Origin: JBIOJB01 sp044450465
GTDB lineage: Bacteria; Chloroflexota; Dormibacteria; Dormibacterales; Dormibacteraceae
Reading direction: 5' to 3'
DNA: 25,690 nt
NCBI GenBank assembly: GCA_044450465.1
Contig: JBIOJB010000038.1
Span: 1 to 25,690, forward strand
The translations under genes and the position numbers were made by a program. Below the pieces are notes generated by a model. The model worked only from the letters and a program-made list of their open reading frames with translations, was not told where the DNA came from and ran no database searches. Positions 13,686 to 20,935 of the stretch are shown here, one piece after another; position 1 is the first letter of the stretch, and each line of letters starts with the position of its first letter.

Positions 13686-15302
13686 GTGACAGCGCGACCT
13701 GACAGCAAGGACGTCCTGCTCGAGGCGGGCTTGGCGCTGGCCTCTGAGCTGTCACTCCCCGTCGTCCTTCAGCGGATCGTCGACCTCGCGGCCCAGCTGA
13801 CCGACGCTCGATATGGAGCTCTGGGAGTGATTGGCGAGGGCGGCACGCTGGTCGAGTTCATCACGACTGGAATCTCCGCCATGCAGAGGCGCAAGATCGG
13901 GGCGCCGCCGCGGGGGCGCGGCGTCCTCGGCCAGCTGATCAGGGAGGCGCGGCCACTCCGGCTGAAGGACATTTCCGACCATCCACAGGCCGTCGGGTTT
14001 CCGCCCAATCATCCGCCCATGGGCTCGTTCCTGGGTGCGCCCGTGCGCGCCCTCGGCCGCGTGTACGGCAACATCTACCTGAGCGAGAAGCGCGGCGCGG
14101 CGGAGTTCTCCGCCGAGGACGAGGCGTCGCTCCTGATCCTCGCGACACAGGCCGGGGTGGCCGTCGCGAACGCCTGGTTGTATGACGAGGTTCGCTCGCG
14201 TGAGCGCTGGCTCAACTCGCTCCAGGACATCACCAACCAGATCATGGCCGGCACCGCTCCCAGCGCGCTTCGCCAGACGATCGCCGAGCACGCGCAGGCT
14301 CTGGTGGGCGCAGACGCGGCGACCATCGTCACCAACTCGGAGACGCCGGGCGAGCTGATCGTGACCGCCGCGGCCGGGGCGCAGTCGAGCGAGCTCCTTG
14401 GCGAAACGCTCCCATCCGAGGGTTCGATATCAGGCGCGGTGATGCGCGAAGGCAAGCCTCTGCGGCTCGACGATGTGAGCTCGGATCCGCGCGCGTTTCA
14501 GCCGATCGTCCGCCTGGGCAGGCATGGTGCGGGCTTCTTCGTACCGCTGCGTGAGCCCGGCGGGACCACCGGCACCCTGATGGTCGCCAACCTGAAGGGC
14601 CGCCCCGGTTTTGACCAGCGCCAGTGCCACCTCATCGAGACCTTCGCCGAGCAGGCCTCATTGGTCATCGAGTACAACCGCGCGCAGGGCGAGCTGCAGA
14701 AGATGGGTCTAATGGAGGACCGCGAGCGCATCGCAAAAGAGCTGCACGACGGGATCATCCAGTCGCTCTTCGCCGTCGGCATGGGCCTTCAGGGCACCGC
14801 CATGGCGGCCGGCGAGGGCGAAACGGCTCGCCGGATCGAGGGCGCCGTCGAGGAGCTCGACCACGTGATCCGCGACCTGCGCAACTACATCTTTGGATTG
14901 CGACCGGGCATCCTTGCCGACCGGCAGCTCGACCAGGCCCTGCGCGAGCTGGCGGAGCAGATTCGCTCACGGTCTGACGCCCGCGTCGAGGTCGACATCG
15001 ACGCCTCGCTCGCCGCCGCGCTCTCCGTCCGCTCCGCAGACATCGTTCAGTTCACGCGCGAAGCCCTGTCCAACGCCGTCCGCCACGCCCAGCCCGGTCT
15101 GATCGCGCTGAGCCTCTCACGAGACGGCCGCCACGCCACATTGACAGTGGAGGACAACGGCAGGGGCTTCGATACGAACGGCGGCTCGCCGGGCTTGGGG
15201 CTGGCCAACATGCGCCAGCGCGCGGAGTCCCTGGGCGGACGCCTTGATGTGACCAGCAAGCCCGGTCGTGGGACCCGGCTCCGCGTCACCTTTCCCGTTT
15301 GA
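13686..15302 (+). CDS. DosS/DosT-like two-GAF sensor histidine kinase
   Basis: A 538-residue soluble kinase: GAF-A (about 22-165), GAF-B (about 180-330), HisKA_3 dimerisation/phosphoacceptor domain (345-410) and HATPase (about 450-538). GAF-A is strikingly like mycobacterial DosS/DosT: PRGRGVLGQLI, SDHPQAVGFPPNHPPM and YGNIYLSEK. His109 in PPNHPPM aligns with the haem-ligand His149 of DosS, so haem sensing of O2, NO or CO is likely. The phosphoacceptor is His354 in ELHDGIIQ (DosS His395; the offset of about 40 is consistent). The ATP site has Asn463 in SNAVRHA, Asp490 in VEDNGRGF and GLGLANM. No membrane segment is present. GTG at 13686 is preceded by TAGATT. The partner regulator follows 114 bases downstream on the same strand. 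Confidence 0.92.
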   Translation: MTARPDSKDVLLEAGLALASELSLPVVLQRIVDLAAQLTDARYGALGVIGEGGTLVEFITTGISAMQRRKIGAPPRGRGVLGQLIREARPLRLKDISDHPQAVGFPPNHPPMGSFLGAPVRALGRVYGNIYLSEKRGAAEFSAEDEASLLILATQAGVAVANAWLYDEVRSRERWLNSLQDITNQIMAGTAPSALRQTIAEHAQALVGADAATIVTNSETPGELIVTAAAGAQSSELLGETLPSEGSISGAVMREGKPLRLDDVSSDPRAFQPIVRLGRHGAGFFVPLREPGGTTGTLMVANLKGRPGFDQRQCHLIETFAEQASLVIEYNRAQGELQKMGLMEDRERIAKELHDGIIQSLFAVGMGLQGTAMAAGEGETARRIEGAVEELDHVIRDLRNYIFGLRPGILADRQLDQALRELAEQIRSRSDARVEVDIDASLAAALSVRSADIVQFTREALSNAVRHAQPGLIALSLSRDGRHATLTVEDNGRGFDTNGGSPGLGLANMRQRAESLGGRLDVTSKPGRGTRLRVTFPV

Positions 15303-15393
15303 ACAAAGACGTGTAGGTTTATGTAGACGTCCCGGCCGGGGCGCCTGACTCGTCGGACCTGAAGAGAGCCCGATTACTCAAGACAACCTCATT

Positions 15394-15400
15394 AAAGGAG
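15394..15400 (+). promoter_or_regulatory. Strong Shine-Dalgarno AAAGGAG at unusual distance
   Basis: AAAGGAG lies 16 bases before the GTG at 15417 but 7 bases before an in-frame ATA (15408-15410). The ideal spacing points to the ATA codon; see the response-regulator entry. Confidence 0.6.
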
Positions 15401-15416
15401 TGGCAGCATAGACAAG

Positions 15417-16079
15417 GTGGCGAAGACTCGACTCCGGATCCTGCTCGTCGACGACCACGAGGTCGTCCGTGACGGCGTCAAGGCACTGATCAACGCCAAC
15501 GACGACCTGACGGTTGTCGCAGAGGCGGGTTCGGTGCGCGAGGCGATCGATCAGGCGGTGCGCACCCGCCCAGACGTCGTCGTGATGGACGTCAGGCTCG
15601 CGGACGGCAGCGGCATCGAGGCGACGCGGGAGATCCGCGCCAGGCTGGACAAGACCCAGGTGCTGATGCTCACGTCCTTCGCCGACGACGAGGCACTGTT
15701 CGCGTCGATCATGGCCGGGGCGGCTGGATACGTGCTCAAGCAGATCCGCGGCGGTGAGCTCGTGCGCGCGATCCGTGAGGTCGGGGCGGGCAAGAGCCTT
15801 CTCGATCCGGAGATCACCAAGTCAGTGCTGGAAAGGCTGCGCAAGGGCAAGACCATGCGCGACGAGAAGCTGGCGCGCCTTTCGGCCCAGGAGGAGCGGA
15901 TCCTCACCCTGGTCGCGGAGGGGATGACGAACGGGCAAATCGGCAAGGAGCTGAAGCTGGCCGAGAAGACGGTGAAGAACTACGTCTCTACCATTCTTTC
16001 CAAGCTCGAGGTCGCCCGCAGAGCGGAAGCGGCGGCTTATCTCGCCCGTCACACGACCACTCCCGGCGCGAACGGCTAG
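15417..16079 (+). CDS. DosR (DevR)/NarL-type response regulator
   Basis: A 220-residue LuxR-family response regulator. The receiver domain (about 6-125) has Asp12/Asp13, phospho-acceptor Asp58, Thr86 and Lys108, aligning with DosR Asp54, Thr82 and Lys104. A linker leads to a LuxR HTH (about 155-207). The recognition helix LAEKTVKNYVS matches DosR, with Lys184, Lys187 and Asn188 at the positions of the DNA-contacting Lys179, Lys182 and Asn183. It is therefore expected to read GGGAC-type half-sites. It probably accepts phosphate from the kinase encoded just upstream. The start is uncertain: GTG at 15417 is the first normal start, but the AAAGGAG site is placed for an ATA at 15408, which would add three residues. 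An in-frame stop at 15393 rules out anything longer. Confidence 0.92.
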   Translation: MAKTRLRILLVDDHEVVRDGVKALINANDDLTVVAEAGSVREAIDQAVRTRPDVVVMDVRLADGSGIEATREIRARLDKTQVLMLTSFADDEALFASIMAGAAGYVLKQIRGGELVRAIREVGAGKSLLDPEITKSVLERLRKGKTMRDEKLARLSAQEERILTLVAEGMTNGQIGKELKLAEKTVKNYVSTILSKLEVARRAEAAAYLARHTTTPGANG

Positions 16080-16109
16080 TCGCGCCGTACCGGGCCCCGG
16101 AAAGGCGGC

Positions 16110-16571
16110 CTAGCGGTCCCTCTCGGAGCGGGAGGAGATCGCCATCTCGAGGCGGTGCGCGATGGACTCGGCCAGCTCTTTCACCGTTCCCTCGGCGACG
16201 TTGTGCATCACGGCGTCGTCGAGCTGTTCTCCAAGGCGGCCCAACGGAGGCTCATACATGCCGCTGACGGTGAGGCGCGTGAGCTTGGCGTCGGTTGGCG
16301 CTATCTCGATCTTGCCGGACATCTCCGGAAAGAGCTTCCGGGGAAAGGTGGCCTTCCACGAAATGGGGATCACGGTCCAGGTCGAGGTCCGAACCGCCTC
16401 GCCCAGCTCGATCACGACGCGCTTGCGCACCGGCACGCCGGCTACATGGAGCCCGACCGCCTCGGAGCTCTTGTCGGCTCCCCCCAGAAACCACCTGGGT
16501 GGGCCCGCCATGAGCGCGTCGGTGCAAGCCTTAACCGGGTGATCGATGTGGACGGTGTGCTGGACGAACAA
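16110..16571 (-). CDS. SRPBCC-fold (START/polyketide-cyclase-like) protein, fourth gene of the sdh operon
   Basis: A 153-residue protein whose alternating beta pattern and long C-terminal helix (HNVAEGTVKELAESIAHRLE) suggest the SRPBCC hydrophobic-ligand fold. No catalytic motif is visible. The TTG start at 16571 is well supported: AAGGAG lies 7 bases upstream inside the end of sdhB, and the sdhB stop is separated from it by one base. Translation is thus coupled to sdhB. It may bind a lipid, quinone or cofactor for complex II assembly, but that is inferred from position alone. It is convergent with the response-regulator gene, 30 bases apart. Confidence 0.7.
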   Translation of the reverse strand: MFVQHTVHIDHPVKACTDALMAGPPRWFLGGADKSSEAVGLHVAGVPVRKRVVIELGEAVRTSTWTVIPISWKATFPRKLFPEMSGKIEIAPTDAKLTRLTVSGMYEPPLGRLGEQLDDAVMHNVAEGTVKELAESIAHRLEMAISSRSERDR

Positions 16572-16572
16572 G

Positions 16573-17334
16573 CTACTGCTCCTTCCTGGAACCGCCGCCC
16601 AGGCGGCTGATCAGCGCCCTCACCGGATCGAAGTAGACGTCATCCATCCGCTCTTTCAGCGGAATGATCGCGTTGTCCGTGATCTTGATGTGCTCCGGGC
16701 AGACCTCGGTGCAGCATTTGGTTACGTTGCAGTAGCCCGCGCCGGCGGCGCCCTTGAGCAGCGGGCGGCGATCCAGGACGTCTTTCGGGTGCATCTCGAG
16801 GCTGGCGATCCGGACCATGAACCTCGGCCCGTAAAAAACACCCTTTGAGTCGTGGGCCCGAAGCACGTGGCAGACGTCCTGGCAGAGGAAGCATTCGATG
16901 CACTTGCGAAACTCCATCACCCGCTCGACGTCCTTCTGCTGCATTCGCCATGGCTCGCTGCTCGAATAGTCCTTCTCGCTTGGCGTGAAAGGCGGGATCT
17001 CCCGGTTGACCTGGTAGTTCCAGCTGACGTCGGTGACCAGGTCTTTGATGATCGGGAAGGCCTGCATCGGGCGAACCGTCACGCGTGAGCCGTACTCGGA
17101 GATCGGCGTCTTGCACATGAGGCGGGGAAACCCATCGACCTCCGCCGAGCACGACCCGCACTTGGCCGCCTTGCAGTTCCACCTCACGGCGAGATCGGAG
17201 GCCATGTTCGCCTGCACCCAGAGCACGGCGTCAAGAACGACCATACCCTCCCGCACCGGCACGCGGTAATCGACGAAATCGCCTCCCGAGGCGTCCCCGC
17301 GCCAAATGCTGAGCTCGAGATTGGAGATGTCCAC
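16573..17334 (-). CDS. sdhB: Succinate dehydrogenase/fumarate reductase iron-sulfur subunit
   Basis: A 253-residue electron-transfer subunit. The N-terminal ferredoxin domain has the [2Fe-2S] cysteines Cys54, Cys59, Cys62 and Cys74. The C-terminal domain has CIECFLCQDVC (Cys145, 148, 151, 155) and CNVTKCCTEVCP (from Cys202), which hold the [4Fe-4S] and [3Fe-4S] clusters. It passes electrons from SdhA FAD to the membrane anchor. GTG at 17334 is chosen because AGGA lies 5 bases before it; a longer frame upstream runs into the inverted-repeat element and is not supported. The ribosome-binding site itself is inside the terminal repeat of that element. Most similar in style to mycobacterial Sdh1. 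Confidence 0.93.
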   Translation of the reverse strand: MDISNLELSIWRGDASGGDFVDYRVPVREGMVVLDAVLWVQANMASDLAVRWNCKAAKCGSCSAEVDGFPRLMCKTPISEYGSRVTVRPMQAFPIIKDLVTDVSWNYQVNREIPPFTPSEKDYSSSEPWRMQQKDVERVMEFRKCIECFLCQDVCHVLRAHDSKGVFYGPRFMVRIASLEMHPKDVLDRRPLLKGAAGAGYCNVTKCCTEVCPEHIKITDNAIIPLKERMDDVYFDPVRALISRLGGGSRKEQ

Positions 17335-17335
17335 T

Positions 17336-17529
17336 AGTGTCCTGCACCCGAGGTTAGTGAGCAAAGTCGCGGCACCAGCGGTCGGTGCCAAGGCTGGGGT
17401 GGCGCGACGAGGAGTGCGTCGGTAGACGCATGACGAGAAGCGCCGGGCCCCTTAACGCAGGCATCGGGGCCACGGGCCCCCGGTCGCTGGGGCCGATGAA
17501 TTTGCCACGAATTTCTGGTGCAGGACACT
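17336..17529. mobile_element. 194-bp element with terminal inverted repeats between sdhA and sdhB (MITE-like)
   Basis: AGTGTCCTGCACC at 17336-17348 and its exact reverse complement at 17517-17529 bound the segment. The similarity continues inward imperfectly for about 20 more bases (about 33 bp in all). Inside are further hairpins: GGCACC/GGTGCC near 17371-17389, TGCGTC/GACGCA near 17416-17431, and a G/C-rich one near 17462-17498. It codes for nothing convincing. One end touches the sdhA stop codon; the other supplies the AGGA before sdhB. No clean target-site duplication is visible. It could be a miniature transposable element or a fixed structured RNA spacer. Confidence 0.6.
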
Positions 17530-19292
17530 TACTCCGTCTCCTCGGGTGTGTAGCGCGCATATGCGTGGCGAACGGCCTCGGCGAGGTTTTGCGGAAGCGG
17601 TGAGCGACGCTCACCCCTCACCGACATGCCCTCGGCCGTCTTCTCGACGATGAAGTTGACCGAGCTGAGGTCGTCCTCGGTCTTGGGGAAGTCGGAGCGG
17701 GCATGCGCTCCGCGGCTCTCCTTCCTTTCTAATGCGGAGCGCAGGAGGGCCTCGGCGTTGACCACCATCGATCGCAGGTCGTGGGCGGTGTGCCACCCAG
17801 GATTGAAGGCGAGGGTGCGAGATCCTCCAGTGCCGCAGGCGACGACGCGCCCGTCAAGCTCCCTTATCTTGACCAGTCCCTCCTCGAGTCCTGGACCGTC
17901 GCGAACGATGGGTGCGTGCTTGGTCATCGTGTCCTGGATCTCGGCCATCAGCTTGAACGGGCTCTCCGCGTCCGTCCGGTCCAGGGGCGCCATCAGATCC
18001 GCGATCGCGCCCTCAACATCCTTCTGATCGAGCTTCGGCCGCTTGGACCCGAAATCCTTTGCCGCCTGGGCCGCGCCGTCGCCGGCGCGCTTTCCGAACA
18101 CGAGCAGGTCGCTCAGGGAGTTGCCCCCTAGCCGGTTCGCGCCGTGCAGTCCGGCAGCGACCTCGCCCGCCGCAAAGAGGCCGTCCACGCTGGTCGCCCC
18201 GGTCTCCGCGTCGACCCGGACGCCGCCCATCGCGTAGTGGATGGTCGGCGCCACCTCCATCGGCTGAGTGGTGATGTCGACGTTGGCCAGCTTGAGGAAC
18301 TGCTCGTACATCGAAGGCAGCTTGCTCTTGATGAACTCGGCCTTTCGGTGCGTGATGTCAAGGAACACGCCGCCGTGCGGCGAACCGCGGCCCGCGAGCA
18401 CCTCGGAGTTGATGGCGCGAGCGACCACGTCGCGGGAGGAGAGCTCCATGCGCTCGTGGTCGTACCGCTCCATGAAGCGCTCGCCATCCTTGTTGCGCAG
18501 CACCCCGCCCTCGCCGCGCACGCCCTCGGTGACGAGGATGCCCCGCACACCTGCCGGCCACACCATGCCGGTCGGGTGAAATTGCACCATCTCCATGTCC
18601 CGCAGCTGGGCGCCCGCGCCGTAGGCAAGAGTGGTGCCGTCGCCGGTGCTCTCCCAGGAGTTGGACGTGACTCTATACATCCTGCCGGTGCCGCCGGTGG
18701 CTAGCAGCAGCGAGGAGCAGCGGTAGAGGATGACCGATCCGTCGGACCGGCGATAGGCGAGCGCGCCGACGACCCGGCCCTCCGACTTCAGCAGCTTGAA
18801 GACCGTGACCTCCATGTGGACCTCAACACCCGCCGTGTGCACGGCGCGGTCCTGCAGCGTGCGGATCAGCTCCAGGCCGGTGCGGTCCCCGATGTGGGCG
18901 AGCCGTGGATAGGTGTGAGCACCAAACGGACGCTGATGTATGCGGCCCTGCCAGGTGCGGTCGAACACCGCGCCCCATCGCTCAAGCTCGAGCACCCGTT
19001 CGGGCGACTCGCGCGCGTGCAGCTCGGCCATTCGCCAGTCGTTGATGAGCTTGCCGCCCTTCATCGTGTCCGCAAAATGCACCTCCCAGGAATCCTGGTA
19101 GGCGACGTTGTGCATCGCGGCGGCGACGCCACCTTCGGCCATGACCGTGTGCGCCTTGCCCAGCAGCGACTTGCAGATGACCAGGACCCGGCTGCCGCCC
19201 TCGGCGGCTGCGATGGCGCCCCTGAGGCCGGCTCCACCGGCCCCCAGCACGAGCACGTCGGTCTCGACCGTCTCGTACGCGATCGCGGTCAT
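17529..19292 (-). CDS. sdhA: Succinate dehydrogenase/fumarate reductase flavoprotein subunit
   Basis: A 587-residue flavoprotein oxidising succinate to fumarate, or the reverse. The FAD-binding GAGGAG is at residues 18-23. AHTVMAEGG (47-55) holds His48, the expected covalent FAD attachment. Active-site elements are QFHPTG (237-242), the catalytic Arg287 in SSRDVVARAI, His352 in IHYAMGG and Arg387 in NRLGGNSLSD. The length is normal. The ATG at 19292 overlaps the sdhC stop by ATGA, so the longer upstream open frame is discarded. The gene order sdhC-sdhA-sdhB, with a single anchor gene, is that of mycobacterial Sdh1. A 194-bp element separates it from sdhB. Confidence 0.95.
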   Translation of the reverse strand: MTAIAYETVETDVLVLGAGGAGLRGAIAAAEGGSRVLVICKSLLGKAHTVMAEGGVAAAMHNVAYQDSWEVHFADTMKGGKLINDWRMAELHARESPERVLELERWGAVFDRTWQGRIHQRPFGAHTYPRLAHIGDRTGLELIRTLQDRAVHTAGVEVHMEVTVFKLLKSEGRVVGALAYRRSDGSVILYRCSSLLLATGGTGRMYRVTSNSWESTGDGTTLAYGAGAQLRDMEMVQFHPTGMVWPAGVRGILVTEGVRGEGGVLRNKDGERFMERYDHERMELSSRDVVARAINSEVLAGRGSPHGGVFLDITHRKAEFIKSKLPSMYEQFLKLANVDITTQPMEVAPTIHYAMGGVRVDAETGATSVDGLFAAGEVAAGLHGANRLGGNSLSDLLVFGKRAGDGAAQAAKDFGSKRPKLDQKDVEGAIADLMAPLDRTDAESPFKLMAEIQDTMTKHAPIVRDGPGLEEGLVKIRELDGRVVACGTGGSRTLAFNPGWHTAHDLRSMVVNAEALLRSALERKESRGAHARSDFPKTEDDLSSVNFIVEKTAEGMSVRGERRSPLPQNLAEAVRHAYARYTPEETE

Positions 19293-20053
19293 GAGATCCA
19301 CCGCGGATCGTGAAGGATGCCCGCCATGAGCAGCCGGACATAGATGTCGGTGCCGCCGACAGACAGCAGGCTCGCCCAGGCCCACCGATCATGCCTGATG
19401 TTCAGAACGCTGACGCCCTTCCACAGGCGGAATCGGGCGCGGGCCGCAGTCGAGCACGAGAAGCAGTCGAGACCGCCTCCGGCGAGATGCCTGAGCGCAT
19501 GGCAGCCAAACGTGTAGCCGGAGAGCAGGACGACGTTGGCGAGCATCAGCACGCTGCCCAGGCCGATGCCGAACCGGCCGCTGAAGTCAAACGCGACGAT
19601 CGCGTCGAAGATCAGGAAGGCAACCTGGACGACGATCACATAGAAGGCGAAGCGGTGGAGGTTGTTCAGCACCCAGGGGAACACGGTTTCACCCCGGTAG
19701 CGGCCACGCGCGGGTTCGGCGACCGCGCAAGAACGCGGGTGCCAGAAGAAGGAGCGGAAATATGCCTTGCGGTAGTAGTAGCAGGTGCCGCGAAACACAA
19801 GCGGGGCCCAGACCACGAGAATCCCTGGCGGGATCAGACCCCATTTGATCAACGGCGACTCGAACGGGCTCAAGTAGGGCGCGAACTGGCCGACCGGTTG
19901 AAACAGAACGATCCACGCCGTGTAGACGCCGAAAAGGCTCAACGCGACGACGACAACGGTCGGGTAAAGCCAGTTGGGCAGCGAACTGTAAGGATTCTTG
20001 ACCCCTTGGCCGGCGCGGGCCGCGGGCCGGGCCTGAGACTCTGAGACCGCCAC
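19289..20053 (-). CDS. sdhC: Succinate dehydrogenase membrane anchor with Rieske-like Cys/His motif
   Basis: A 254-residue single-chain anchor with about five hydrophobic helices (near 28-51, 72-92, 134-155, 165-185, 225-245). Helix 4 ends in YTFGCHALRHLAGGG followed by DCFSC, giving Cys184, His185, His189, Cys197 and Cys200. A membrane-embedded Rieske-type [2Fe-2S] cluster has been reported for mycobacterial Sdh1, and these residues are the natural ligand candidates. Other family marks are FRGTCYYYRKAYFRSFF and LNNLHRFAFY. It would conduct electrons to the quinone. The start is GTG at 20053, and the stop overlaps sdhA by 4 bases. It is the first gene of the operon and divergent from the HEAT-repeat gene, about 100 bases away. 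Confidence 0.9.
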   Translation of the reverse strand: MAVSESQARPAARAGQGVKNPYSSLPNWLYPTVVVVALSLFGVYTAWIVLFQPVGQFAPYLSPFESPLIKWGLIPPGILVVWAPLVFRGTCYYYRKAYFRSFFWHPRSCAVAEPARGRYRGETVFPWVLNNLHRFAFYVIVVQVAFLIFDAIVAFDFSGRFGIGLGSVLMLANVVLLSGYTFGCHALRHLAGGGLDCFSCSTAARARFRLWKGVSVLNIRHDRWAWASLLSVGGTDIYVRLLMAGILHDPRWIS

Positions 20054-20138
20054 CTCGCCGTCTATCTAACTACTTCGCGCGTATCGCGGTGCAAGCCGTT
20101 GGTCCCGCACAGCCAGGGCCGTGCGGCCATGCGCTCAA

Positions 20139-20144
20139 TAAAAT
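20139..20144 (+). promoter_or_regulatory. -10-like hexamer before the HEAT-repeat gene
   Basis: TAAAAT lies 9 bases before the TTG at 20154. No ribosome-binding site is visible, so a leader of 0-3 bases is likely. Confidence 0.4.
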
Positions 20145-20153
20145 CGAACCGAG

Positions 20154-20852
20154 TTGGGCGAGCGCGCCGAGAAGTACCGTGCCGAGCTGGGGCGACTGAA
20201 GCGGTGGCAGCCCTACCTCAACAAGCACTCAGGGCTGCCGGGTCCACGCGCGAACCTCGAGCTGGTCCGCGCGGTCGGCGACGAGGCGGACTCGAGACTT
20301 TTGTGGCGATTCGCCGCCTCTGACGACGAATTTCTCGCCCTGTGCGGCGCCGCCGGACTCGGCCGCCTTGCCGTCACGGATCCCGACCGCGTCATGGCGC
20401 GGCTTCGCGAGCTCGCATCCGACAGCCGGTGGAGGGTGCGCGAGGGAGTGGCGATGGCCTTGCAGCGCATCGGCCGCCAGGACATGGCCTGGCTCCTTGG
20501 CGAGATGAAGGCATGGGCGGGCGGCGAGCCGCTCGTACAGCGGGCCGCGGCGGCCGGCCTCTGCGAACCGGCGCTGCTAAGCAACCCTGGAGACGTGAAG
20601 CAGGTGGCGGCGCTGCTGGACCGGATCACGGCGTCTATCGAGGCCGCGCCTGAGCGTCGCGAAGATGATTTCCGCGTCCTGCGCCAGGCGCTCGGCTACT
20701 GCTGGAGCGTGGCGGCCGCGGCGGCGCCAGAGGATGTGGTCGGGTACATGGAGAGATGGCTTCGTTCCTCCGATCCGGACGTCCGGTGGATCATGAAGCA
20801 GAACCTCGCCAAGGCCCGGATGGCCAGGGTGCGCTCGCTCCTCTCGGGTTGA
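20154..20852 (+). CDS. HEAT-repeat protein of unknown function
   Basis: A 232-residue, all-helical protein. Repeating helix pairs with Asp/Arg turn motifs (SRWRVREGVAMALQRIG, SSDPDVRWIMKQNLAKA) identify HEAT-like repeats, as in DNA-alkylation-repeat (AlkD-like) and scaffold proteins. No catalytic motif, signal peptide or membrane helix is seen. TTG at 20154 is the only start that keeps the first helix. It is divergent from the sdh operon and convergent with hsp20, so context gives no functional clue beyond the surrounding stress genes. It could be a DNA-binding or protein-scaffold factor. Confidence 0.75.
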   Translation: MGERAEKYRAELGRLKRWQPYLNKHSGLPGPRANLELVRAVGDEADSRLLWRFAASDDEFLALCGAAGLGRLAVTDPDRVMARLRELASDSRWRVREGVAMALQRIGRQDMAWLLGEMKAWAGGEPLVQRAAAAGLCEPALLSNPGDVKQVAALLDRITASIEAAPERREDDFRVLRQALGYCWSVAAAAAPEDVVGYMERWLRSSDPDVRWIMKQNLAKARMARVRSLLSG

Positions 20853-20890
20853 TTGGCTCGAGGCAGGTGGCCTGGCGCTGAAACGGGCGA

Positions 20891-20911
20891 GGGGCCGGAC
20901 GGTCCGACCCC
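20891..20911. terminator. Stem-loop between convergent HEAT and hsp20 genes
   Basis: GGGG and CGGA pair with TCCG and CCCC around a CGG loop, with one mismatch; outer CGAG/CTCG may extend it. It lies centrally in the 83-base gap between two convergent stops. There is no U-tract on either strand. Confidence 0.4.
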
Positions 20912-20935
20912 TTGCTCGAACCAAAGCCTGGCGAC

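Noticed and set aside
17392..17528. Small coding frames inside the inverted-repeat element
   Set aside because: They are short, lack ribosome-binding sites and family resemblance, and run across hairpin sequences; no transposase fragment is recognisable.
20054..20153. DosR-like box between sdhC and the HEAT gene (GGTCCC ... GGGCC)
   Set aside because: The half-sites face outward (GTCCC before GGGCC) and the spacing is wrong, so this is not the GGGAC-N4-GNCCC arrangement.
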